Positions 47,011 through 58,940 are shown, counted from the stretch's first letter. The stretch: 64,000 nucleotides of DNA from Collybiopsis luxurians FD-317 M1 (GCA_000827265.1 KN834805.1:244305-308304); one strand, 5' to 3'. Numbers and translations are program-made. The notes: generated by a model not told the origin, from the letters alone.

Positions 47011-48457
47011 ATGCTGATTGGACGGCATATACTACGTCGTCGCGTCTGCGGCTTTCAAGGGAACCGGTTTCCTCCAGGATTTCCGTTCTCAGGTGCTCTA
47101 TTGCGCTGGAACCCAAAAATCTCGAACGTTTCAAGATGCCAAAGACTCTCGACCGACCCAAATCCAGGATCCCTTGGTAATTCACAAACATTGAAACCTC
47201 CACCCTTAAATGTCGCGTCAGTATCGACCGGGAGTTGGGTAGAGCGCCTACCACCAAAATACCGGCCGTACATGTACCTTACGCGGATAGATAAGCCTAT
47301 TGGAACGCTTCTGCTGTTCTATCCTTGCAGTGAGTCCAAGATACTTCATTTTTCAGTTTAATTGCACTCGTGTTTTGCCACGCCTTCCTCGATAATTGTT
47401 CTGACACCTTGCTAATCTAATTTTCTTCTAGCATGGTCAATAACCATGGCCTCCTACGCATTGGAGACACCTCTCACGACACCGTTAACATATCTCAGTC
47501 TGTTCGGAATCGGTGCTCTAGTCATGCGAGGGGCAGGATGTACGATTAATGACATGTGGGATCAGAATTTGGACAAAGCTGTTGGTGAGTCTGAAGTTCT
47601 ACATATGTTGTGGAGAAAGCTAATCATCCAGCCAAGCAAGAACTCGTGAACGACCTCTCGCTAGAGGGGACATCACCCAACGGCAAGCATTAGTGTTTTT
47701 GGCTGGACAGCTGGGGATAGGGTTAGCCGTGCTTCTTCAGTTGAATTGGTATAGGTAGGCGTTCATTTATCCTTTCAGATTAGTGTTGCTTCATGTGCAC
47801 TTTCCTCGCAGCATCTTTTTGGGCGCATCATCCCTGTCTGTCGTGACGATATATCCGTTCATGAAACGCATTACTCACTGGCCACAAGCAGTCCTTGGTA
47901 TGTGTATTTATTCCTACTCGGTCTTATGTTTTACACTGGTTCCTAGGACTCGCATTCAATTGGGGCGCTCTTCTCGGCTGGTCCGCTGTCGCTGGTGTAG
48001 TAGACTGGCATGTGTGCTTACCTCTCTATGCCGGGGGCGTTTGCTGGACCCTGGTCTACGATAGTATCTATGCTCACCAGGTTAGTTGACATGATCGGGT
48101 TTCTTTCCGTCGATACTCAAGCTTTACATGGTCCAGGACAAAAAGGACGATATACATGCCGGAATACGTTCTACCGCTCTTCTCTTTGGAGAGCATACCC
48201 GTTTGATCCTCTCCGGTCTTTCCGCTTCATCCATATCGTTTATCTCCTTAGCGGGATACCTCAACGGGCAATCTTTAGCATTCTATGCTGGGATTGGCCT
48301 GGCGGCCGCTCAGCTGGGTCGTGTGCTGATAAGGACGGATTTTGAGAAGAGGCATAGTTGCTGGAATGGATTTGTTGGATGTGGGTGGGCAGGGCTCTGG
48401 GTCTGGGTTGGAGCAAGCGCAGATTTAGTGCTGAGTATGGCGGGTTGGGGGGTATAA
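47011..48457 (+). CDS. COQ2: 4-hydroxybenzoate polyprenyltransferase (ubiquinone biosynthesis)
   Basis: Mitochondrial inner-membrane prenyltransferase that attaches the polyprenyl chain to 4-hydroxybenzoate for coenzyme Q. The basic, Arg-rich N-terminus ([16 protein letters not shown]...) resembles a mitochondrial presequence. The first metal/diphosphate motif is [21 protein letters not shown] and the second, spliced across an intron, is [17 protein letters not shown]. Multiple hydrophobic helices are seen ([49 protein letters not shown]). [21 protein letters not shown] is the usual entry motif. About seven exons. It ends MAGWGV. Confidence 0.92.
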
Positions 48458-48678
48458 AGCTGACGCGTATGTGCGTCAATGTATTCATAGTTTTCGAAAT
48501 ACGAGACCAATTCATCCACATGAGAGCTTCCGGCGTCTACTGAACATTTGAGATAAGCGCTCGTCAAATCTCGTGGGAATTCGTACCGTAAACTGTAAGC
48601 CACCAAAATTTGTCATCATCCACCCATTTTGAGTTAGGGATTCCTTCAACGTCGACCGATAGAAAATCTTCAAGCAAA

Positions 48679-49267
48679 ATGGTCAAGGGTGAGTGTCCGC
48701 ACTGCTGTAATTTGAAACATTTCACGAATTATCTACTCTAGTATACAAGCCAGGAAAGGTCGCCATCGTCCTCCAAGGTCGGCAAGCAGGGAAGAAGGTG
48801 GTTGTGATAAAACAATTGGACGAGGGAACCAAGGACAGGCCGTACCCTCACGCAATAGTCGCTGGAATCGAGAGATACCCTCGGAAAGTGACCAGGCGTA
48901 TGGGTCAGAAGAAGCTGGCTACCAGGAGTAAGGTGAAGCCTTTCATCAAGGTGCGTCTTGGATTTCCGTATTTTCTGCGATATACAAAAGTAGTGACGCT
49001 CAATCTGACAGGTGGTAAACTACTCCCACCTCTTCCCTACCCGATACCAACTCGAACTCGAGTCCTTGAAGGGCTCAGTATCAGCCGATACTTTCAAAGA
49101 GCCTTCCCAGCGTGAGGACGCGAAGAAGGCCATCAAAAAACAGCTGGAGGAGAGGTATGTTGCCGGGAAGAACAGGTGGTTCTTTACTGCTCTCAGGGTA
49201 CGCAGTCCGTGTTCTTTTCTCCTCGGCGTTATCACTCATCATTGCTCGTTGCGTCTACCAGTTCTGA
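48679..49267 (+). CDS. RPL27: 60S ribosomal protein eL27
   Basis: Cytosolic large-subunit ribosomal protein. Exons 48679-48688, 48742-48950, 49012-49197 and 49262-49267 give 411 nt, 136 residues, the usual length. The first exon holds only MVK plus one base and the last only Phe and the stop, an intron pattern common in ribosomal protein genes. Motifs: [64 protein letters not shown] at the C-terminus. Confidence 0.96.
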
Positions 49268-49884
49268 TTTTGTGTCTGTGGACGTATGACCTCCTACTGC
49301 TATGATATGATGTATGCATATTGCCTTCGTAACCAACATGACAATCTCTCTGGCAATTTTCGGTGTACTTTGTGTTCTTTGCATGTCATATCCTTTTAGT
49401 GGTCAGCTTTCGCGTGGGATTTATGTGCGACCTCTTCTGTGCTGAAGTTTTGCGAGCTAAGGACCAGTAACCCCCATGTGGTATATTGGATCGGTAGGTT
49501 GAAAGGAACCGACACACAAGGTCCATTTTTTGGTGCTAGAGCTGTTCCAGATAGTCGCTTCGTTGGAAGTTTCTCGCGTTGAATGTTGCAGTAAGTCTAG
49601 GTTGGCATTGCTGAGGAGAATCTGCAACGGAACACAAATGCCATAGCATGCTTACAAGCAACATTGAAAAATGCAGTAATCATCTGATTCAATAGCTGGC
49701 TGTTGTAGCTGTAGTTGTGCAGCGTGGAAGGTAATCACTATGCCGGCTTTGGATCATGATGTAGATAGATCGATGGATACACAGCTGAGTACCAACAATT
49801 TAAGGGCTGTTCTCGGGCTATTCTCGCCACGTACTCAACGTCCATTTCTCTGGAGCCTGAATATTCCCAACCGCTTTGCTTGAC
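49268..49884. other. Intergenic, nothing recognised
   Basis: No open frame, repeat or RNA gene was recognised. It separates the eL27 gene from the F-box/DUF6593/sphingomyelinase array. Confidence 0.5.
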
Positions 49885-51566
49885 ATGTCATCCTTTAAAG
49901 GTTGGCTTCTGAATGAAAGCTAATATTTCTGTTAACCATCGTTCCAGACCGGGCCTCACTGTGCTCAGAATGCAGCAAACCGCTGGACCAACGACAGATC
50001 CAACCACGCGTAGATTTCTCCAAATTCTACAACGAAATGCGTTCAAATTCTGAACTCCACATTCTGAATACCAAGGAGGTCGATGACTCGCTTTCTTTAT
50101 GCGACAAAGATTTAGGGGATTTGGAAGAAGTAATCGCGCGCTACGAGGGCGAGATCGCGCACATGCAGTCACAGCTTCTGCATTTTCAGGAGCAGAAGAA
50201 ACGATTGGAGGATTACAGAAAGCAACTCCAGTCCTTTACTTCTGCTATCCGAAAGTTTCCCAATGAAACATTGGGTTTGATTTTTGACTACGTCTGCGAA
50301 TGGAATGAATTTCCTTACCAGCATAACGTACGTAGACCTTTGATAAGACTCATAGGTATGCCTGCGCTCTCCCTTGCGTCGACTTGTTCTCGATGGCGCT
50401 CGATTGCGGTGGCGCTTCCGAGTCTGTGGTCTAGGCTCAAAATAATTATTGGACCTGCAGATGCTGCAGGCCGGGCATACGACGCATACATTGCTTCCAT
50501 CAACCTATTCCTTTCACGATCTAAAATACATCCTCTCATGATCGATTTGGACTTTAATGGTCTGCGACCGGATCAAAGTCCTCCCTCTCTATCCCTTGTT
50601 TTGGAGCATATTCAACGTTTCAAATACTTGAAATGTAATTGCGCCGATCTCGCTCTCATATTTGACGGCACTCGCAATTTTCCTAACCTGGAAACACTGA
50701 ATATATGGAAAGGTGCATACGGTCAAATACAGCAGAACTTCGGCTTGAGAGTCCCAAAACTCACTGCATTGAGGAAGAAGTTCATTGGTGACTCACCACG
50801 CCCTCACCTAAACAACCTCACCAGCATCGAACTCATGGGAGGAGTCGACGCAATGAATGAAGTTTTTCCTACTGTCACCACTCTTAAAATATGGTCTATG
50901 GAATATAACGACGTCAATCCTCCGCTGCTGTCGCACACGATCAAAAACTTGGTTGTGATTTTCTCCTCCGAACAATTTATCGTATTTCCGTCTTTCACGT
51001 TTCCAGCCTTGGATCGACTTCATCTTCTAAAAGCGCAATGTCTTGATCATTGGAAATGGTCTGGAGATGCCTTTGCTGCGTTCATTTCTCGGTCTTCATG
51101 CAGAATCACAACGTTGATACTCGAATCAGTGGGGCTCTCCGACACCGAACTCGTCGCTGCTCTACAGCTTCTCCCAGAGTTAGTGACACTGGAAATCACA
51201 AATCAAAAGACCTTATCGGAGGTCAATCCGTTTACCTCGAACTTCATCCATGCTCTTCATGGCTCAGGCACAAACACCCTCGACGGTTCGAGAATGGTGA
51301 TCGTCCCACGTCTCCGCTATCTGACGTGGGACTTTGACAGTATCGACTTTGATGACGAAGCTTTCATTGGCATGATTTCCTCGCGCTGGTTGCCTCGTGT
51401 GCACTCATTGATAACTCTCGAAGGTGTAACTGTGGATTGTTTGCGATCCGTTGTCTTAAAGTTCTATGAGCGTGAAGTGGTGGAAGAGGTTTACCGGCCC
51501 CTTGCCAAGATGGACGAGAAGGGATTGAGAGTGGCTGTTATTGGAACCAATGGAACGAAGATTTAA
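49885..51566 (+). CDS. F-box/leucine-rich protein, 544 residues
   Basis: Exon 1 (49885-49900) encodes MSSFK plus one base; exon 2 starts at 49948. This model adds a CSEC segment before the long open frame that begins at 50037 in the same frame. Residues 50-110 form a coiled coil (DLGDLEEVIARYEGEIAHMQ), followed by an F-box-like motif IRKFPNETLGLIFDYVC and LASTCSRWRSIAVALPSLW. The remainder is leucine-rich with repeats such as FPNLETLNIWKG and LVAALQLLPELVTLEI. This architecture is one of the largest protein families in agarics. Its last 120 nt, plus the spacer to the next gene, recur at 53137-53400, so the unit was duplicated. Confidence 0.85.
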
Positions 51567-51764
51567 CTCTAGACTAAGCTGACTGTATTGTTGCCGGATC
51601 AAGAATCCATTGCTGTTGCATAAGGATTGTTCAGTATGCGAGTCAGAAAGGGAACGCAGTGCAGGTTGTTTCAACGAACGAATCTGTAGGGCTATACCCT
51701 TCAAAGCCCTATGCATATATAAACCACATTTCCCTCAAAGATCCGAGTATTATCTCTGCCTTCT

Positions 51765-52443
51765 ATGCCCGACTACTATCTGACAAAGAACAGTACATAC
51801 GACACCACCATAGTTCGTCGCGGCGACAATGTTGTCGAGTGGATAATAGAGGGTTTTCCAAATGCTACAGTATATAAGAGTCCCAACCGGCAACCTATTG
51901 GCATCATAAAGCTTCGCAGCTTCCAGGAGGACACGGTAGAGATAAGAGGAAAAAGTGTCCTACCACAGCGCGCAGTGGAGTCAAATCCCTTTAGGTAAGG
52001 TGACCTACTTCGAAAATTATCTGTTCGAAGAACTCACAAGAATATCGACAGCAATTCGAGGGAGTTTCACGCTTCGAATGGGCGGAGATATAAATGGAAA
52101 TCACGTCATCCAGGATGGGAGGTACGCCGAAAAGGATATATCTTCCCCTGCACACGATTAATACAATATTCTTTCTATATAGCTGTTCACCCAAGATGGA
52201 AGACACACTCTAGTAGCTCGCTTCAATCATAAGAGTATTTTTGTGGACCCTCAGGCCTTGGAGATAGCAGATGAAGTGATTGCCACTTTATTTTATTTGC
52301 GACAGCTATCATTGAGGAGGGCGAGGAACTCGAGCATGTCGGCAAATTTGACGGCACAGGCCCTGAACCAGGCACAGATGGCAAACCAGGCCCAGCTTAG
52401 CTCGATTCAGGCTTCAGCGGGGTCGCCGTCTGGGTTCTGCTGA
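51765..52443 (+). CDS. DUF6593 family protein, copy a
   Basis: Member of a small agaric family of unknown function, usually 180-220 residues. Starts MPDYYLTKNSTYDTT; typical features are VVEWIIEGF, IYK-like turn and VEIRGKSVLPQ. After the first intron it continues SNSREFHASNGRRYKW, then LFTQDGRHTLVARFNHKSIF, and VDPQALEIADEVIATLFYLRQ. A Gln/Ala-rich tail ends SGFC. The donor of the second intron used by copy b (GTATCTT) is GGATATA here; an upstream GTACGC at 52132 restores a frame but loses four codons (VRRK). A TATATAAA box at 51716-51723 lies 42 bp upstream of the ATG. Confidence 0.72.
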
Positions 52444-53089
52444 CCAGTCGGACGCATAATCAAGTTACATTGCATATACATCTTATATTGGCTAGATATG
52501 GATTTTTGTTAGCCCTATGCTCTTTCCTCAGTCTTCTTTCTCATTAGGGCTCAGGATCCAAACCCTTGTCCAGGCCGCCAATAGCAAAACACCTTGAAAT
52601 TAACTAAGATCATGGATGAAACACCTAAGTGAAGACAGCTTACAGAAAGTGTAGGTGGAGTCAGCGAAACACTCTGTAAAAGGCTGCTCAATGACCATCG
52701 AAGAGCATATCAGAGTGCTTTCCACTAGCTAGCTCTAACTCCAGATTCTCACTGTATATTAAGATTCCAGAGGTACCATAATTCAGAGGATTTTCAATTA
52801 ACTCCCTATAAACCACTGCTGCAAATAAATTTTAAGTGCTAGCCTAGCACGGTCACCACAGAGCATGGAGCACGGAGCAATCACTTTTGTCTACCATGCT
52901 CCGGTCGCCCAGCTGAATTATCAAGAGGGAATCTTTCTCTGGAGTTATCTCACAGCTCTCGGCACTCACGGGGAGTTTCAATGTATATACAACAGTGATT
53001 ACATTAAAACTACTCGCATATATTATAGAACCCATTGCCCTTGCATTGCCCTAAATATCTGACTCATCCTTCAGGTATCTCTGCCCTTT
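52444..53089. other. Intergenic between DUF6593 copy a and the chimeric fragment
   Basis: No gene. The segment near 52872-52910 (GGAGCAATCACTTTTGTC) recurs near 53551-53568, showing that a promoter-like block was duplicated upstream of both the chimeric fragment and copy b. Confidence 0.5.
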
Positions 53090-53249
53090 ATGTCCGACTA
53101 CTACTTGAAAAAGAAGGACCCATACGGCATCACCGTCTGTGGTCTTGAAATTCTATGAGCGTAAAGGTGGAAACAGTTCACCGGCCCCTTGCCGCAGTAG
53201 ATGAGAAGGGATTGAGAGTGGCTGTTATTGGAACCAATGAAATGAAAGT
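53090..53249 (+). pseudogene. Chimeric relic: DUF6593 start fused to an F-box gene 3' end
   Basis: The ATG at 53090 opens MSDYYLKKKDPYGITV, the N-terminus of a DUF6593 protein. At about 53135 the sequence switches to a copy of the 3' end of the F-box gene at 51443-51566 (readable as RPLAAVDEKGLRVAVIGTNE). The downstream spacer also matches the 51567-51690 region. The fusion is out of frame and the DUF6593 frame stops at 53156-53158. It is best explained as the breakpoint of a tandem duplication. Confidence 0.75.
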
Positions 53250-53715
53250 GCAAGCTAAGCTGACTATATTGTTGCTGTATCTTGAATCTTTTTGCTTTAG
53301 TTGCATAAGAATGGTTCGGTATGTGCTGATTAACTCAAAAAGGGAAGGTGGGCTTCAACAAAAAAATCTGTGGGACTGTGTTGCTATAGGGAGCTGTTCA
53401 ATGTCCGTTGAAGAGGTAATTGGAACTGACATCCTGCTTCAGCTCCAAGTTTGCACTGGCCTTCATAATCTTGGCGGCGGCAGTGATTCAAACTCGGTTT
53501 CTTTTCTAAAGTCCTCGTAAATCAATGACATTGACAATGACCACCACTACGGGAGCAATCACTTTTGCCTGTCAAGCTCCCAACACCCAGCCGTATTTCT
53601 TTTTATATTCTCTGGAGTCATTGGCAGCTGATCATCCCGGGATACACCAAAGCCATAGGCATAGAGTATATAGGCCGCATTGCTGTCAAATATCTGAGAA
53701 ATATCTCCACCCTTC

Positions 53716-54392
53716 ATGCCCGACTACTATTTGACAAAGAATAGCCCATACGACACCACTATCTTTCGCTGCGGTGACAATGTTGTCGAGTGGATTATAG
53801 AGGGCTTTCCACTCGTAGGCTTCCACCCACGAAAGACCACGATATATAAGAGTCACAACCGGGAACTTGTCGGCATCATCAAGTTTCGTAGCCTCCATGA
53901 GGACATGGTAGAAATAAGAGGGAAAAGTGTTCTACCACAACCCGCATTGCAGTTGAATTCATTTGGGTAAGATAAACTTACTTCAAAAAATTATCTGTTC
54001 AAAGTACTCATAAGATTATCGGAAGCGATTCAAGGGAGTTCCACGCTTCTGATGGGCGGGCATATAAATGGAAGCAATGTCATTCCGAGTCAGGGTGGGA
54101 AGTGCGTAGAGAAGTATCTTCTTCTGCACACGAATGATACATTATTCTTTCTGTATAGCTGTTCGCCCAAGATGGAAAACACCCTCTAATAGCCCGGTTC
54201 AATCATAAGAGCATTTTCGTGGACCCTCAGGCCTTAGGCATAGCGGATGAAGTGGTTGTTACTTTATTTTATTTGCAACAACTATCATTGAGGAAGGCGA
54301 GGAAAAACGTGGCGCCACTGGTCCTAAACCCGGCCCAACCCGGCTTGATTCAGACTTCAACGGGGTTGGCGTCTGGACCACGATTTTTCTGA
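53716..54392 (+). CDS. DUF6593 family protein, copy b
   Basis: Most complete of the three copies. Exon 1 reads MPDYYLTKNSPYDTT, VVEWIIEGFPLVGFHPRK, then TTIYKSHNRELVGII and ends at a donor after LNSFG. Exon 2 gives SREFHASDGRAYKWKQCH and EVRRE. Exon 3 gives LFAQDGKHPLIARFNHKSIF, VDPQALGIADEVVVTLFYLQQ and a tail ending GPRFF. The three-exon plan with donor GTATCTT at 54114 is in frame throughout. Compared with copy a it has nine extra residues after the EGFP motif. No signal peptide or known catalytic site. Function unknown. Confidence 0.78.
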
Positions 54393-55145
54393 CCAGTGAA
54401 AAGTATGATCAAGTTATGATGCATATATTAACATAATATGGATTTTTTGAGAACAGTGCAAGCGAAATTCAGCAGTACTTAATGCATGCTCTCACCTCAG
54501 TCGGCTCCGTTCTCACTGCTAGGGCTGACCCAAGCCCTGGTCCTGGCCGCCAACGGCAAAATACTCTGAAAGTAATTAAGATAATGGACAGTTTGCAGCG
54601 ATATAATGACAAGTTTGAGACAGGCTGACAGCCATGTTACGCACATCACATCACGTCACGCGTGCACATTCCACTGCAAAAGTGCCAAAAATCAGCAAAA
54701 GTGACTAATACCCGGCTGTATGCGGTGATGTAAAAGTTAGCGTCACATCTCTTCGATGATTCCGATGACAAAAATACGTGCGGACCTCAGAACTCTCACG
54801 CCTCTTGAAATGCGTTTTGCCATCGTTTTTGCTGGTAGTGTTTGTATTACTCGGCAAGGTCCACCATGTTCAACAACCACAATTTCTGTAAAAGCTTCCC
54901 TCTTTCCGCCAGCTCCCTTACGTTTGCCTCAGCTGAATCAATTATTCTTGTCCATATCAATCATGAGATTTCAACATTCAGCGGATATGAATAGTAGTAC
55001 TCAATTCAGCTTATTTCAACCCACGTCGCAAAGTATTCTTCGGGAAGAACACAAAGCCAGGGACTATTATTACATTCGTAGCATATAAATCGACGAGTAT
55101 GGACGAAGAATTCCATCAGGCTTTCCCAGCTCTGCCCCGGAAACC
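54393..55145. other. Intergenic region, no gene recognised
   Basis: Upstream flank of sphingomyelinase-like gene 1. It holds CACATCACATCACGTCACG at about 54642, a short direct repeat containing ACGTCA-type sequence, which could be a bZIP-type site or chance. No convincing open frame. Confidence 0.4.
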
Positions 55146-58057
55146 ATGCATTCCAAGCCACTAAAACTGCTTTGGAGTTCGGCCATAGTTTTGTCGCTGT
55201 TCTCGGCTCCAGCAATTGCACAAAATGCTACTCAAGTCTTGGAAATTCTGGAAAGTATTGTCGACTGCACGTCGTGCCTTGCAGCCCTAGGTTCTCTTCA
55301 AGCGATTGCTCAATCCGGAGACGATGTATTTGTAAATGATTTGGTCGCTGTTTGTGATGCTGCTCATGTGAGTCGCAAGGTTCTACTCGTCTACAAAATG
55401 TCTTCAAGCCTCTTGCGTAGTTGGATGATCCCGATGTCTGCAGCGGCAATATGATGAGATCAGGTCCAATTATTGCCCATGATCTTCGTAGCATTAACAC
55501 GACAGGACAAACTGCTGGCCGTCTCTGCGACGCTCTTTTCGGGTTTTGCGCGTCAAAGACACCGAATCCGTTTACGGTTCCTCTTCCATCTCCAGTTGCA
55601 TCAATTTCGCCCCCAAGGACGCCTACCAGGCGAGCAACTCCATTTCAGGTCGTACATATCTCAGATGTACACATTGATAGGAATTACACGGTTCGTAAAA
55701 TCTATGTTATCTATTCGGAGCATGGAGAATGAATAGGACATCTAGATCGGGGCTGAAGCTAACTGTACAAAGGTGTGCAACACATTAGTACTTGACTTTT
55801 TGGCCAACTGTTATGTTTGCTGATTGGACCCACATTGCTTCGTAGACCATTTGCTGTAGAAATTTTGCCGATGAAGCCGGCAAACCTATCACGGAACCTG
55901 CTCAGCCTTTTGGGAATCCGAAATGTGATTCCCCTCCGTCTTTATCAGACTCGATGCTTGAAGCTGTGAACAAGGTCAACGCTAAATTTGTGATATTCAC
56001 TGGCGATGTCGTAGCTCGTAAGGTCATCGTTTCATTCAAACTGAGCCCAGAATTCATAGTTGTGTATGCAGATGACAACTGGCTGACTACTCAAAGGCAA
56101 GTTGCTACATTATCTCGGCTTCTGTTATCTCAATTTTCCCAAAACTTCTAGTGAAGTGACTGAAGATATTGAAGACTTCAATAGCGATATGCTTTCGAGG
56201 ATAAAAACTCAGATATTTCCTGGATTCGGTATGGAGTGTTCTCCGTCAATATTGTCGACTTGTTCTTAGACATCAGAAATGGTCTCCATTTACAGGGAAC
56301 CAGTATGTGCTTCCCTCGTCAGAAATGTATAGTAGCCATACTAAATTTCTTTTTCAACTAAGTGATGTGACCCCGGTTAATGCATTCCCCCGGAACACAA
56401 CCACTACGGCAAATGTTCAATGGGTCTTCGGCAAGAATCCGTTTCCTTTGAATATCTAATACCAACCTGATGTTTGCTTTCCAAAGACATTGAGAGCGCA
56501 GGTTGGAAAGTAAGCTTCTGTTTGACAGAAGTGTTCATTTGACTGACCGCACACTGAAAAGCATTGGATTGGTGGCGCTGCAAGTCAGCAAGTTGATCAT
56601 ATTTCGGGCAGCTTTGCAGCCCCCGTGCCCGACACAGATTTGATGTAAACAAGGACTCCATATACCAAGTATGCATGCTGATATCGTCTTCTGTTCCCAG
56701 CATCTTGTCTATAAACACACAGTACTGGTATAAACAAAAGTACGGAAAACGCTCACTCGTGAGTTTATGATAAAACTGACGCGAGATATTTCGGTGAAGC
56801 TTCTGGCTGTATGACAGTGACACCTTCCAGTATGCGCTTTCTGATCTAGAATCTTCCTTTCGACTGACTCGCTATGTTGCAGACCCGATCCAAATGGAAT
56901 ACTCGCTTTCATGGTTGAACAGCTTCAGGCGGCAGAGACTGCTGGAAAGAAGGTCTGGATCATTGGGCATATCCCATTAGGAAAATCCGACACAATGGAA
57001 GACCAGGTGAAGGAATTCATATTTTCTGCCAATTAAAGAGTACTGATTGTTGTGACTAGTCAAACTACTACGACCAGATTCTTCAGCGGTACAAAGACAC
57101 CATTGTCGGGCAGTTTTTCGGACACAGTCACAAGGTGAATGGTTCTCTCTATTTGTTAATCCCTCGTACTCAGGAATCTTTACTTTATGTAGGACCAATT
57201 TGAGATTGCATACTCTGACTATAGCAATCAAATTGCTGCTAACGCGGTTGGCGTCGGCCTTATTGTATGCGTTTTCCCTAATACCATTTACCAAACCCTA
57301 TTAAAAATGCTGCCTATTTCTTGAGTGTCCTGCTCTGACCCCAACCAGTAAGTTTTCTGAAAACACATTAGAATTCTTCCAACATGACAACATTTATTTT
57401 CAGGCGGAAATCCGGCATTCAAGGTGTATGATGTTGATCCTGATACTTATGGGCTAATGAATATTCGTGTCATATTCGGTGAGTCTATAATTCACCGATG
57501 CCCGGTATTTCAGCTCATAAGCGTCCCTCCAGCAAACCTCACCGATCCTACCTTCCAGGAAAATCGTGCGTTTTCTTTTTTCCCCCTGTATATATGCTTT
57601 TTGTCTCCTAAATATTTCTAAAGCTACTTGGGGTCTCTACTACGATGCACGAGAAGTATACGGCTCGCTTGTCGGACTCCCTCCTACATCGGAACTTACT
57701 CCGGCTTTCTGGCACAACCTTACGGAAGTCTTTGCGGCGAATAATTCCGCATTTCAGCTATTCAACACTTTTATTAGTCGAGGAGGGGATGTCACGCCGT
57801 GTGATGATACCGACGGCTGCAGAAATACCACTATTTGTGACATGAGAGCTTTCCGCTCTCAGAATAATTGCGTAGGAATTTTCGCTCTATACCATCTCTC
57901 CCGCATGTAACTGTTCTTGTTCTAGGATGTCGATTCGGGTTCTTTCTCTCTCAGTAGGCGAAACGCAGGAGGTTCTCAAAGGAGAGAAGCATCGGAGTGT
58001 GAGGGAGTCGGGATCAGGGATATTTTTGCCGAAATCCAAGATGAATTGAGAAATTAA
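55146..58057 (+). CDS. Acid sphingomyelinase-like phosphodiesterase, copy 1
   Basis: Secreted or vacuolar metallophosphoesterase related to acid sphingomyelinase. The signal peptide (LLWSSAIVLSLFSAPAIAQ) precedes a saposin-B-like part (ILESIVDCTSCLAALGSLQ, DDPDVCSGNM). The catalytic domain shows VVHISDVHIDRNYT, ICCRNFADEAG, IFTGDVV, GNHD (spliced from two exons) followed by VTPVNAFPRNT, VWIIGHIPLGKSD and FFGHSHKDQFEIAY. Next are VYDVDPDTYGLMN, AFWHNLTEVFAANN and C-terminal ECEGVGIRDIFAEI. About 16 exons. One intron (56097-56151) starts GC. The junction near 56430-56560 is uncertain. Fungi generally lack sphingomyelin, so the true substrate may be another phosphodiester lipid. Confidence 0.85.
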
Positions 58058-58263
58058 GATCGGAGGTTGTCAAAGCTTCCGTATGTTTTTTTGGAATATA
58101 AATTGACTTGAAAAATAGTCTAGTTCTGTGTTGATGATTCTATATTTCAACCTTAGTGATACATGTCGAAGTTTTTTTTGAACAAGTATACTGTGAGACA
58201 GAGTTTTATGTAGTAATTATTACAGCTTCGAATATAGAAAGTGTGAGCCCCTGCTACAGATAT

Positions 58264-58490
58264 TGTGCACAATCCTTTGGTCGCACCAGTCAAGGCCACC
58301 CTAAAATAGATAAGATCAGATGTAACTACCCTAAACCCTAACCCCAACCCCTAACCATCTAACCACCTACCCGACTCCCATAGAGCCATTTGTTGGCAAT
58401 GTCGCAGACAGCTCCCACGTGTTAGGGAACTGCCTGCAACATTGCTTGATCTTAGGGTGGTCACTGGTAGTTACCAAAGGATTGTTCACA
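58264..58490. repeat. Imperfect long hairpin (MITE-like) with an interrupted left arm
   Basis: Outer arms at about 58264-58304 and 58452-58490 are imperfect reverse complements (CACAATCCTTTGGT versus ACCAAAGGATTGTT). Inner arms at 58396-58416 and 58426-58445 also pair (GCAATGTCGCAGACAGCTCCC versus GGAACTGCCTGCAACATTGC). The right arm runs almost without gap from inner to outer part, but the left arm has about 75-90 extra bases between them (about 58318-58395). This looks like a non-autonomous transposon or foldback element with an inserted patch. No transposase is present. Confidence 0.65.
58329..58356 (+). repeat. Telomere-like CCCTAA repeats
   Basis: Degenerate tandem units read CCCTAA-A-CCCTAA-CCCCAA-CCCCTAA, matching the TTAGGG repeat of many basidiomycete telomeres on the opposite strand. 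They lie inside the extra segment of the left hairpin arm, far from any visible chromosome end. Confidence 0.7.
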
Positions 58491-58940
58491 GTCATTTGTT
58501 TGGTAGCACCAAAGATTGTAAACAATAACAGTGGCATTGGGTGCAAGTGTCACTGCACAGATTTCTACCTGCCTTAGTTCATCTTCTATCTTAAGAGGAC
58601 TTCTTCACACCTGCTGGCCTTTCCAAGCCTTGCCTTGTAGTGATTCCTACACAATGAAGGGATACCCCTTCAAAAGTTGAAGCTCAACATGCAAGCATAT
58701 AATTTGCATTCAAGCCTGATGAGACATGGGTTTGCAATCTTCATACAGACCACAAAATCATGCCACAAGCACTGTAAGAGGTTGTTCAAACATGATCTAA
58801 AGTCGAAGCTCCAACTCGAAAGCACATCTAGATCACTGCGGGATCTTGAACTCAGTTTCTGTTACAACTCTCTATTTGGCTCGGGAGTACTAACTCCACA
58901 TATGCATATAAAAGTAGGCAGTCTTGCTCCTCTAGTTTTC

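Larger units (their letters stand above)
58058..58940. other. Intergenic region holding the hairpin element
   Basis: Apart from the hairpin and telomere-like patch, no gene is seen. A further TTTGGTAGCACC near 58499 resembles TTTGGTCGCACC in the left arm, so the element may extend or carry subterminal repeats. CATATATGCATATAAAAG at about 58900 may be the TATA region of DUF6593 copy c. Confidence 0.5.

Noticed and set aside
54640..54665. CACATCACATCACGTCACG run considered as a regulatory array
   Set aside because: Only one clear ACGTCA-like core; too little to claim a functional site.
56404..57294. Minus-strand frames opposite sphingomyelinase-like gene 1
   Set aside because: They are shadows of plus-strand exons.
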